Below, piece after piece: positions 55,486 through 64,000 of a stretch of 64,000 bases of DNA (positions are counted from its first letter, which is position 1; each line of letters starts with the position of its first letter). The DNA is taken from positions 238,854,166 through 238,918,165 of the forward strand of contig CM077666.1 in the NCBI GenBank assembly GCA_039707655.1. Reading direction: 5' to 3'. Made by a program: the position numbers and the translations under genes. The DNA comes from Elymus sibiricus (Eukaryota; Streptophyta; Magnoliopsida; Poales; Poaceae). The notes beneath the pieces were generated by a model. The model saw only the letters and a list, made by a program, of their open reading frames with translations. It was not told the origin of the DNA and made no database searches.

Positions 55486-56157
55486 ATGGCGAGTGGTGGA
55501 GGTTGGGTCCGCGCATCTACTTCCGCCTCAAGGGTCCCCTCTCGGGGACGGACGCGTTCCTCGGTGGTCGTCGTGAGCGCCAGCCCTAGCGCCCATAGCA
55601 GAGCCGCCTCCCACGGTCGTGGAGGGTGTGGTTCTCATGGACGAGGCGGGCATGGCGGACGTGGTAGGGCGGCTTCCCTTCCCCGTCAGCCGGAAGCCCG
55701 CACGGCGGTGACGGCGCATGAGTCCCACACGGCGATGGCAGCGCACGAGTTTGTCGTGGGGTTACGCCGCCGGCTTCGCAGTTGGCTTCGGCTCCCGGAT
55801 CCCTTTGCGAGGGTGATGGAGAGCAGCAGGCCCTCGGGCTTGTGGCTACAGGCGGATGGCTGCTGCAACGGCCCCTCCTAGGTGGTGGCAGAGTTCTCCA
55901 CCGCCGGCTCTCTATTCCTGACGTGGGGGTGGAAGTCGTTCGCCCGCTCCCGTGGTCTAGGGCAGGGGCAGCTTCTTCAGTTTAGGTACGACGGAGCTGC
56001 CACACTCTTCGGGAAGTTCTTCGGGGTCTCCGGCGGCCGCATCGAATGCTGCGCGAAAAGTGAGAGCAGCAGCGGCACCGACTCCACCAGTGAGAGCGAG
56101 AGCGAGAGCGACGAAAGCTCCTCGCGTATCAAGAGCGAAGGCGACGACTCTGACTAG
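55486..56157 (+). pseudogene. Antisense accessory ORF of TAT-C with B3-like DNA-binding domain
   Basis: Runs opposite to gag-pol in the same slot as the coiled-coil ORF of TAT-A. One frame of 223 codons from ATG 55486 (MASGGGWVRASTSASRVPSR) to TAG 56155, with a single in-frame TAG at 55879-55881 (codon 132, TGG-type Trp in the B3 pattern). Residues 40-60 are Gly/Arg-rich. Residues 103-189 follow the plant B3 pattern: LPDPFARVMESSRPSGLWLQ, then VVAEFSTAGSLFLTWGWKSF, then GLGQGQLLQFRYDGAATLFG and a final strand. The tail is Ser/Asp/Glu-rich (SESESESDESSS). B3 domains bind DNA in plant transcription factors. The in-frame stop probably makes it inactive here. Confidence 0.7.
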
Positions 56158-57010
56158 GCGCATAGTATTGCCCCAGTCGAACCTTGAAGATAAGCCATGC
56201 TCCGCCTAGGCTCCTCTGTTTAGCTCCTGTATCAAAAACAATGTAGCCCCATGGGGGCATGGAAGATAACTTTTGCATCTAAATATTTAACAGTTGCTAT
56301 AGTTCGTACTTCAAATGGACATATGCATGTTGTTCTCCTTATTCCATTCTGTCTTTGCATGATTTTCGTACCCTACGCTTGCCGGAGACTTGCCGGTGAG
56401 CACACCCTTACCGCAAGTACCTGAGGAACAAGTACTCAGCAGCTTGCCGGAAGTGCCGCTGCCGGCAAGCTCACGCTTGCCGATCGCAATGCAGCTACTT
56501 AGGTTGTCGAGCGGACTCGAAGCAAAGTAAGAGCGTGGTCGACTATGGCAAGGCCCCTTAGCATACAGGTTTCTCATACAAAGGCCGAAATTGTTCAAGG
56601 AGAACCACAACTACAACAAAGAATTTATTTCAAAGTTTTGCAACTTAGCTCATTCCTTGCTATACTTCTTGCCGTAGGGCGATATCTTGAACGCGTCTTT
56701 CGGTATCCATAATCGTCATTCCCCCCGGGAAGCTTGTATGCGAGGAATCCTTCTTTCCTTTAGGAAAAAGAAGGAAGAGAAAAGAGGAGTCTGGAACCTT
56801 GACGGTTCGTTAACTACCTTATGCAAGGCAAAGACTATAACACAAGACTATATGCAATACATAAATAAATATGCATTTATACAAATAGTTGTGAAACACT
56901 TAGTTTTATTTATTATGCACGGGATCTGCGCCCGGCTTTGTACAAAGGTTTACATGCCTTGATGGCAAACTTGTACAAAATAGGTTGCCGGGCAGCCCGG
57001 TAACCGCGCC
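56158..57010. other. Spacer between antisense B3-like ORF and integrase of TAT-C
   Basis: No gene. From about 56290 it is colinear with TAT-A 3670-4302, including the CTTGCCGG cluster at 56380-56480. The first 130 bp after the ORF (its 3' UTR side) do not match TAT-A. Confidence 0.7.
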
Positions 57011-58285
57011 TTACGGGTAGAACTTACGAAGATGCTCAATATTCCATGAGTTAAGCACCGGAGTGCCATCTTCGGTCTCTAGGCGGACTGCGCCGGGCCT
57101 AGAGACTCGTACTACCCGGTAAGGGCCATCCCACTTCGGCGTCAACTTGTTTTTACCCTTCGTGGATTGAACCCGACGAAGAATAATGTCACCTTCCTCA
57201 AGGTTCCTGGCATTCACTTTGCGGCTATGGTAGCGGCGCAAAGCTTGCTGGTACCGTGCAGCACGAACAGCAGCCCGGAAACGATCTTCCTCAAGGAGCG
57301 TGGCATCGTCATGCCGCATCTCATCTTGGTCCTCCTCATCGAAGGCCAAGACTCGAGGTGACCCGTATTTGAGTTCTGTGGGGAGTACCGCTTCTGCACC
57401 ATAAACAAGGGAGAAGGGTGTCTGGGCAGTGGCTCGATTTGGTGTCATTCTGATTGACCAAAGAACCGCCGGCAATTCTTCCACCCAGCGCCTTCCACAC
57501 TGGTGCAGCTTGTCGAAAGTCCTGGTCTTTAGACCACGCAGCACTTCTGCATTTGCCATCTCTACTTGCCCATTGCTTCTTGGGTGAGCAACGGAGGCAT
57601 ACCAGATCTTATTTCCAAGTTCCTGGCAATATGCTGTGAAGGCGCGACTCATGAATTGGGTGCCGTTGTCAGTAATGATCCTGTTGGGTACACCAAAACG
57701 GGCAACCAAACCTTTGAGGAACTTGAAAGCTGACTGTGCCATCACCTTTCTCACTGGCTCTACTTCAGGCCACTTTGTAAACTTGTCGATTGCAACGTAC
57801 AAGAATTCAAAGCCCCCGGTAGCACGGGGGAAGGGGCCGACGATGTCAAGCCCCCAGACTGAGAAGGGCTAGGAAAGAGGGATGGTTTGGAGGGCTTGAG
57901 CTGGTTGGTGGATGTCCTTGGAGTGGAACTGGCATGCTTCGCACCTGATAACCACCGCCAAGGCGTCTTGAAGGGCTGTTGGCCAGTAGAATCCTTGACG
58001 GAACGCCTTGCCAACAAGTGCACGTGACCCAATATGAGATCCACACATCCCTTCATGTATCTCTTCCAACAGCCTTTGTCCATCTTCCCGGGAGATGCAT
58101 TTCAATTTTACCTCGTTAGGTCTCTTCCTGTACAAGGTGTTGTCAATAAACTTATACATCCTTGATTGACGGGCCACTCTTTCTGCATCTTCTTGCTCAT
58201 CGGGAAGGTCTCCTGTCTGGAGGAATTGGACAATCGGCTGCGCCCATGCCGGAGCTTGTGGCTCGATGACAAGGACTAAAGGCAT
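57011..58285 (-). pseudogene. Integrase of TAT-C
   Basis: One frame from 58285 to the natural TAA at 57011, with a single TAG at 57869-57871 where a Trp (TGG) is expected before PFSVWGLDIVGPF. The zinc-binding N-terminus has EIHEGMCGSHIGSRALVGKA and CEACQFHSK. Catalytic residues: Asp in GLDIVGPF, Asp in IITDNGTQFMSR, Glu in SNGQVEMANAEV. The C-terminus ends NSWNIEHLRKFYP. This is the best-preserved pol piece of the three TAT copies. Confidence 0.92.
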
Positions 58286-58346
58286 TTCTTCCTCTGCGGG
58301 AGCACTTGCTTCGATGGCACGGATCTGGCTTGCCGAATGCTACGGC

Positions 58347-59361
58347 TCACCGGAAAAGGGCGGCTACGGGTAGCTCTGCCGGAAAGTAACCATCAACATC
58401 TTGTTTTCTTTTCTTCACCAGCTTCGATGGTGTAACGGATGACTGAGTTAGTTGGAGCACAAAAGTTCCTGGTTCCACAGGCATGTTTTGGCCGACAAGC
58501 TTTGAAAGGTCATCGGCAATCTCATTTCGGGCACGAGGAACGTGCTCTACTTGCAGACCATCAAAGTGCTCTTCCAACTTTCTCACTTCATCGACGTATG
58601 CCTCCATCAAAGGGCTTTGGTAATCCTTGTTGACCCGCCTCACCACAAGCTGCGAGTCACCTCTGATAATCAGTTTCCGGATACCGAGGTCAATTGCAAT
58701 GTGCAGACCGGCAAGCAAACCCTCATACTCAGCAGTGTTGTTGGTGGCCTGCTCCCTGGGGAAGTGCATCTGGACCACGTACTTGAGGTGTTCTCCGATG
58801 GGTGCGATAAGAAACACATCGGCACCACCGCCTTTCAGCGTGAACGCACCGTCAAAGTACATGAACCAATCATCAACTGTTACCTTGCCGGGGAGAGAGG
58901 TCTCTGGTTTTTCTTCATCTGGCGTTGGAGTCCATTCTGCAATGAATTCCGCCAAGGCTCTACTCTGGATAGTCGAGGTGCTCTCAAATTTCAGATCAAA
59001 ACTTGATAACTCCAGTGCCCACTCCACAATCCTTCCAGTTGCCTCTGGATTTCTCAAGATGCGTTGCAATGGAAAGGGAGTGACAACGGTGACTGGGTGT
59101 GCTTGAAAATAATGGCGCAGCTTCCTTGAGCCCATGAGAAGGCCAAAAAGCAACTTTTGCACACCAGAGTACCTTGATCTAGCCCCTTGCAGGAGGGAGC
59201 TGACAAAGTAGACTGGGCGATGCACCATCATCTTCTTCATAACTTGTTGATCTGGCTGGCTGGCTTGCATAATCTCTGTCTTGTCAGCACCTAACCTTGT
59301 CGGAGAAGATTCCAGCTCGTCGAGTCGTGGCTCTGCGGTTGCTACCTCTTCCTCATCGGCC
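58347..59361 (-). pseudogene. RT connection and archaeal-type RNase H of TAT-C, truncated
   Basis: Open from the TEK-D junction to 58347. The degenerate RNase H-like connection (RPVYFVSSLLQGARSRYSGV; LRHYFQAHPVTVV) comes first, then the extra RNase H with YFDGAFTLKGGGADVF, NNTAEYEGLLAGLHIAIDLG, IRGDSQLVVRRVN and NEIADDLSKL. All four acidic positions look present. A shift near 58350 separates it from integrase. The RT core lies on the other side of TEK-D, outside the window. Confidence 0.9.
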
Positions 59362-60320
59362 TGTGGCACCCCGGCTCAGAGGGACCGGAACGCCCCGTAT
59401 TCCAGCCCAGAAATGTCTTCTGGAATACGGCACTGCTGGCCATAGAACAAATCGGCTTTATTACAAATGATAAGGTACAAGGGTTGGCTATACAAAGATT
59501 ACAATGTCACGGCGACGCTACGCCTGCTAAAGTGGCTCTATGCTAGCAGCGGAACAACTCGTAGCAGCGGAACGACGAAGACGGTGGTGAACTCCACTCC
59601 GCAGGGACTCTGGCTGGGACACGGTCTAGCTCGCACGCACGGAATCCACGACAAGCAATCCATCACATCATTACCTGCAAACTGGCATGATAAGCCAGGT
59701 GAGTACTTTGAATGTACTCGCAAGCTCACAACAACCAGAAGCATCAAGGCAAAACAACACATAGCGATAACAAGTTAACTTATTACCAACTACCATAATG
59801 TGGAAGTAAATATTACTCAAAGTAAGGTGGTAAGACTGAAATCTTTGCTAAACCAATATCTTGGATCACATGGGCCATCACATACTTGGCTATCTGACCA
59901 AGCCACATGTAATCTCGATCACCTCATGATCAAGTAAATCCTTGTGATCACCTCATGACCACATCACAATTTGATGATCAACCTCGAGATCATCTTGATG
60001 TCAACAACGGCATCCTGCCAAACTGTCACTTGTCCATATGCAACTATAAATCATGATATAAGTCATTTCGTCATTGTGAGTGTTGATCGAATGGTGTGAC
60101 CTACAACGAACTATGTCCATGACCGAGGACGCGGCTATCGATAGTTTATACACTCTGCAGAGGTTAGTACACTGTACCCACACCACGGAACTCATGGCCT
60201 CGTGCTCACATTCGGGTGGACCAACGACGTTCCGACAAAACCAATCTATTGCATGACACTCTCTCGGCCACTCCCGACAAACTCCCCTTTGGGCTATGTC
60301 CTGGGTGGCCCCTGATGTCA

Positions 60321-60408
60321 CCACCTCTGTGGCAGCCACCGTCGTGGCCAACACAACAATCTTGTCCCTCACGGGGACACCCGGGTACAACACAACTTGG
60401 GCACACAA
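60321..60408 (-). repeat. 88-bp direct repeat, distal copy, in TEK-D
   Basis: Same as 61797-61884 with two visible differences (ggcagcc/ggctgcc; cacgggg/catgggg). TEK-F has this LTR region once (about 1760-1850), so it was duplicated when the segment 60409-61796 was acquired. Confidence 0.85.
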
Positions 60409-61796
60409 TATTTCTGCTGTTAGACTCACTCCTTGATTTTTAGTACTTTCTTTGTCGAAAGCCCTTTCGGAAAGAGCTTGTCCTTATTTATTTATCCCCA
60501 GTTCCTTTTGCGACCATAGTTGTTGTTGGTGCAATCATCATACTTAGTTCTTGCGCATGAACCGATTCCTCATAAGCATACCATATAGTTGTACAGAGTG
60601 TGCTGATCTGGCCGATCAGACAATACTGTAACAAGAATCCATGATGCCACCCCTTCCGGTGCCGTGTGGGGTAAGGCTGAGCTCCTTACACCAGAAGATT
60701 CATACTATGATCCGTGGACTGAATACTGTATATATACCCATAACATTGGTATGTGTATGAGAAGAATTGCCTGTCTGTCTTTCTAGATGAAAGTTGAACT
60801 CTTAGCCCCTTCTGTCTTTCTTTCGTAGTACAACATATTTCAAATTCCACCTGTGGCTGAAATAAAACTTTATATATATCCATACCTTTGCAGGAAAAAC
60901 AGATTGTTAACCTCGCACCTGACTTGTCTTCCTGCAGGTTTGTTCATTGTTGCTGTAACGGTTACACAATTGATGTAAACTTGATGTTGATAATAAATCC
61001 AGGCTATCATTTATATTCCAATATATTGCAGTCAAGTGAGATCCTCATTCCTTCTTCTTCGGGTCCGAAGGTGATTGATGAGCAACTTTCATAAGGGAAA
61101 ATAAGGTAACACCAAAGGCCCAAAAGAAACAACAAAGAAAACCACCAAATCGAATAACGGCACCCAACAGACATACAAACATCCATAAGTGTCACTGCAT
61201 CAATTACTACTGAGCACCAACCACAACATGCATGCTACTACAACTGATGCACATGAGCTACACGGGTACCATGGCACTACGAACAAACTACAGCTGGGTA
61301 GCTGACGAAGCAGCTGATGGAGGAGTGGGTGAGGCAGTTGATGCTGGAGGTGCAGAAGTCCAGGAAGGAGGCAATGGTCGTGGAGCCATTGTAGCACTGA
61401 GCAATCTCCTGGCTCGGGTCGCGTCTCGGACTAGCTCAACAATCAGCATATACTCGGCCGTCATGAAACGGGACATGGACGGGATGGCCACATCATCATT
61501 AGGACGAGTAGAGGGGAATCTGACTCGCCTGGGGTTCTCGGCTATGGTAGGGTAGTAGGAGTAGGCACGGTTTTCTTGCATCACCAGCTCTTGATGACGA
61601 AGACCCGTAATTCCTGCCTGGGCTGCGAGTTGAACTGCGCGATCTGGAGTGGCACCATATCCGCCATGGAATCTGTAGGAACATCTTCCGATAGGGATCC
61701 TGGCTTCCAGAAAAACATGGGCAAAATACTCCAGTAATCTGCCTCCAAGCTGAACCTCAAACACCTGGTACCGCGGCATCTCCCTCATGACATCCG
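60409..61796 (-). mobile_element. 1388-bp captured retrotransposon segment inside LTR TEK-D
   Basis: Lies between the two 88-bp repeats and is absent from TEK-F. On the minus strand it begins near 61785 in the middle of a homologue of the TEK-T extra ORF, runs to its stop (61288), then through non-coding sequence that includes a cttatgaaagttgctcatca block like the stretch just upstream of TEK-T gag (ccttatggatgttgctcatc, 34938-34957). The remainder (60409-61030) is unassigned. Confidence 0.75.
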
Positions 61797-61884
61797 CCAC
61801 CTCTGTGGCTGCCACCGTCGTGGCCAACACAACAATCTTGTCCCTCATGGGGACACCCGGGTACAACACAACTTGGGCACACAA
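61288..61884 (-). CDS. Fused ORF: LTR-derived start plus homologue of the TEK-T extra ORF
   Basis: 198 codons without a stop. The first ~31 residues come from the LTR repeat (MCAQVVLYPGVPMRDKIVVL); from residue 37 (YQVFEVQLGGRLLEYFAHVF) it aligns without gaps for about 105 residues to TEK-T residues 37-142, at roughly 30 percent identity by eye. Shared points include YQVF, EY, FL-A, TP...A-Q-AA, LR, MQ, YPT and RV-F. The tail is Ala/Pro/Ser-rich (PPASTASPTPPSAASSATQL). Whether it is expressed is unknown; the LTR's own transcript would read through it. Confidence 0.65.
   Translation of the reverse strand: MCAQVVLYPGVPMRDKIVVLATTVAATEVADVMREMPRYQVFEVQLGGRLLEYFAHVFLEARIPIGRCSYRFHGGYGATPDRAVQLAAQAGITGLRHQELVMQENRAYSYYPTIAENPRRVRFPSTRPNDDVAIPSMSRFMTAEYMLIVELVRDATRARRLLSATMAPRPLPPSWTSAPPASTASPTPPSAASSATQL
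61797..61884 (-). repeat. 88-bp direct repeat, proximal copy, in TEK-D
   Basis: Partner of 60321-60408, bordering the captured segment on its upstream (minus-strand) side and continuous with LTR sequence at 61885. Confidence 0.85.
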
Positions 61885-63268
61885 GGTTATGACCGCCTAC
61901 CGGGCCAGGGCAGCGCGAGCACATAACCTTCCCTAGTTGGAGGCACCGGCGAGAGGCATGATAATAGACCGAATTAGGGCCTCCCCATCCAGGCAAGTGT
62001 GGCTGCACTGGTGAGCTCGATTCGGTGGCACCTGACCAACGGAATGACGGAATTTATCACCAACATAAGTATGTGATAGAACTGTTACACATCAACCTAT
62101 GATTCAAATCATAACAATATCCATCCAAAATCCAAAGCATATTATATCCATATCATTAGCATGAACTCTACTAATATTCAATGTGACCGCGAATAAAGTA
62201 TGACTACTATTAATACTGCCGAAGTAACATGTCATCCTTAATCTACAAAACATTAGTCCTAGAAATCCAAGCATCATCATGGCAGTAGCAAACTCACATA
62301 TTATCCAATCATAATGCCATGAATAAATCATTTCTAAATAATGCAATATTAAGCAAATTCAATTCAAATAGACCATGCATTGCATTGCAATCATGCAAAT
62401 GGAGGGTGTGGCTAGTCTTGCTCCAAAAGAGAGGGGAAGAGCTCCTGGTCTTCACCAACACACCACAACCACTCTGAAAATATTTTTGCAAGCATTTAAG
62501 AATATACCATAATGCAAATACTTCTGTCCAGAAATTCTAGATAGAAGATTAAAATAACAAATTCTACCAGAAAATAGAGGAGCTCAAAAGAAAATAATGC
62601 AAAAAGAATCAGTTCATTTGGACTTGTAGTTTAGGAGTTATTCAAGGTCAAAGTTTGGTCAAATCTGGATTTAAAATGGATTTATAAATGAATTTCTGGA
62701 AATTCCAGAAAATCTCAGAAGGGATGACGTCGAAGGCGTGTTTTAGGAATACGCTTTCACTAGAAAACGTTTCGGAGGGCGCCAAAGTCACTGACCAGCG
62801 GGCCCCTTCGATTAGATTTAAAGAGAGAAAGAGAGAGGCAGAGACGGCGGGCTCACCGGTGACGAAACGGCGGCGAGGAGGCTACGGCGATACCGGGAGA
62901 CGGCGGAGATGGATCGGGCAGACCGAGGCGGAGCTGTTCGTACCCGTGGCTCCCCGTGAGATGGCCGGACAGCGTCGGCGTCTTTGTCTCAGGCGGCTGC
63001 CAGGTTCGGGTGCCGGTGACGTCGTTGATTCCGGCGAGGTTTTGGGCACCAGAGAGCCCGGGGAGAATCGTTGGAGCTCCAGGAGGTCGTTGGTGGTGGT
63101 GGTGGGAGCAGAGGTTGCCCGGAACGGGCTGGGAGAAGAGAGGGCCGAGCGGCGGAGCTCTGGCCGGAGAGGAGGAAGGAGAGGGCTCCGGCTCGGGTTA
63201 GAGGCTCTGGAGGTCGATTAGGTGAGGAAGAGGTGGAGAGGTGAGCAGAACCGCGGTCGGGGATGGCT

Positions 63269-63277
63269 TATATAGGC
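63269..63277 (-). promoter_or_regulatory. TATA box of LTR TEK-D
   Basis: Minus strand ccgcctatataagccatc, in GC-rich surroundings at the same relative place as the TEK-T TATA box. Confidence 0.55.
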
Positions 63278-64000
63278 GGGGGCGAGATTCCAGACCGGAT
63301 GCCGCCGCGACCCGATGGGCGAGCTCCGGCGAGGGTTCCGGGCACGCGCGCGAGCGTTGCGGCCATAGGAGAGAGGCTAAGCGGCGGGCCAGGGACGCGG
63401 GTTGGCAGAAAGCATACGCGGGATGGCAGGGCATGCGCGGTCGGCCACTAGCGCACTGTGCGCGCGTGCGCCACGACGCCAGAGCCGTCGTGGCGCGAGG
63501 AGATTGAAAGCAGGAGGGGGCGAGGGGGCTGGGCGGCCAGGTGGACGCCGGAGAGGGAGTGCGGCGCCCTCGGACGCGCGGACGCGGCCGAGAAGAAGAC
63601 GCCCGCAGCTCGGCGACACCCAGCGCGCGCTCGCTGCACGCAGAGCATGCGCGACCGCGTGCCCACAGTGCGGTCACCGCGTGCACGGCTAGGGAGAGGG
63701 CAAGTAGGCTGGGAACCCCATGTCCACAGTGAAGTCCATCCCTCCTACAGCCTCTCTGATAAGATGGATCGATCAAAAGAGTTGTGGGGAGGTGGGATGC
63801 ATCCAGGAATTGCCAGTGTAGTCAACTTGGGTTAGATGTTGTGGTCAAGTTACTTGACCATTGGATCAGAGGGAATGTCTGAGGGGTTTAGGGTAGGAAG
63901 GACTACAGTCGTGTGAATTTTGAGATGATTTGGATAAGTTTTGAAGATAGATGTTGTACAATTGCCCAAAACAGTGCAAAAGCTAGATCAGGAAGATGCA

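Larger units (their letters stand above)
54104..59361 (-). mobile_element. TAT-clade Ty3/Gypsy element TAT-C, 3' part
   Basis: Same family as TAT-A and TAT-B by LTR and pol. From 59361 downward: end of RT/connection, archaeal-type RNase H, integrase, spacer, antisense B3-like ORF, polypurine tract and 3' LTR. TEK-D interrupts the pol region at 59362 between codons that are contiguous in TAT-A (READEEEV). Gag, RT core and the 5' LTR lie beyond the window. Confidence 0.9.
59362..64000 (-). repeat. Tekay-like LTR TEK-D with internal captured segment, 3' portion
   Basis: On the minus strand it ends ...ctctgagccggggtgccaca at 59362 and joins TAT-C pol; candidate target site cggcc (59357-59361). 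Blocks shared with TEK-F lie at 59620-60320 and 61885-62010. Excluding the 1.39-kb captured segment and its second 88-bp repeat, about 3.2 kb of LTR is visible; the start should be off window since the TATA box is at 63269. The U3/R part (62800-63700) is very GC-rich with spurious overlapping open frames. No primer site adjoins 59362, so it is a 3' or solo LTR. Confidence 0.8.

Noticed and set aside
60409..61796. Captured segment as an ordinary transposon insertion
   Set aside because: No terminal repeats or short TSD at its edges; flanks are an 88-bp duplication of LTR sequence and it begins mid-ORF.
62688..63835. GC-rich open frames up to 192 codons on both strands
   Set aside because: Located in the GC-rich part of LTR TEK-D around its TATA box; no motifs, and all frames are open because AT content is low.

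Overview
The window is repeat-dense plant nuclear DNA, most likely from a Triticeae grass (wheat, barley or Aegilops type). I base this on Athila/Sabrina-type LTRs starting TGATACGTCTCC, TAT- and Tekay-type Ty3/Gypsy polyproteins, a Ty1/Copia LTR starting TGTTGGAGATATGCCC, a CACTA end starting CACTACAAAAAAAACACTTC, and a Stowaway-like MITE. I found no convincing single-copy host gene. Family names rest on recognition of motifs and were not searched.

Layout. (1) 1-2770: end of a plus-strand Tekay-like LTR (TEK-F). (2) 2771-11792: minus-strand TAT-clade Gypsy element (TAT-A) with gag, protease, RT, RNase H and integrase, all broken, plus an accessory ORF on the opposite strand. TEK-F sits in TAT-A. 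(3) 11793-13419: LTR and gag start of a sibling, TAT-B, into which TAT-A jumped. (4) 13420-46204: right part of a CACTA DNA transposon. Its multi-exon second-type gene (exon pieces between 13425 and 44620) is split by two retrotransposons: an Athila-like non-autonomous element ATH-G (14142-29819, TSD GACCC, inside an exon), which itself holds a complete Sabrina-like element SAB-H (20478-27496, TSD GAAAG, minus), and a Tekay chromovirus TEK-T (30280-42890, TSD ACTAC, inside an intron). The CACTA ends with a subterminal repeat array and TIR at 46204. (5) 46205-50054: Sabrina-like remnant SAB-S, interrupted by the CACTA and by a solo LTR (46395-47908, TSD GTATA). (6) 50133-54103: 3' part of a minus-strand Copia element. 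(7) 54104-59361: 3' part of a third TAT element, TAT-C, minus strand, with a B3-like ORF on the opposite strand. (8) 59362-64000: minus-strand Tekay-like LTR (TEK-D) cut into TAT-C, carrying an unusual 1.39-kb captured segment.

Nesting is five deep on the left (SAB-S > CACTA > TAT-B > TAT-A > TEK-F), mostly provable from exact target duplications and resumed reading frames. No element in the window is intact: coding regions carry stops (often C-to-T), frameshifts, and lost RT catalytic residues in TAT-A and the Copia element.

Most interesting: two closely related TAT elements carry different antisense accessory genes (coiled-coil versus B3-like) in the same slot; the Tekay element has an extra ORF between primer site and gag, and a divergent homologue of that ORF has been captured inside a Tekay-like LTR between 88-bp direct repeats; and ATH-G carries seven copies of its own polypurine-tract sequence, two of them inside its ORF.
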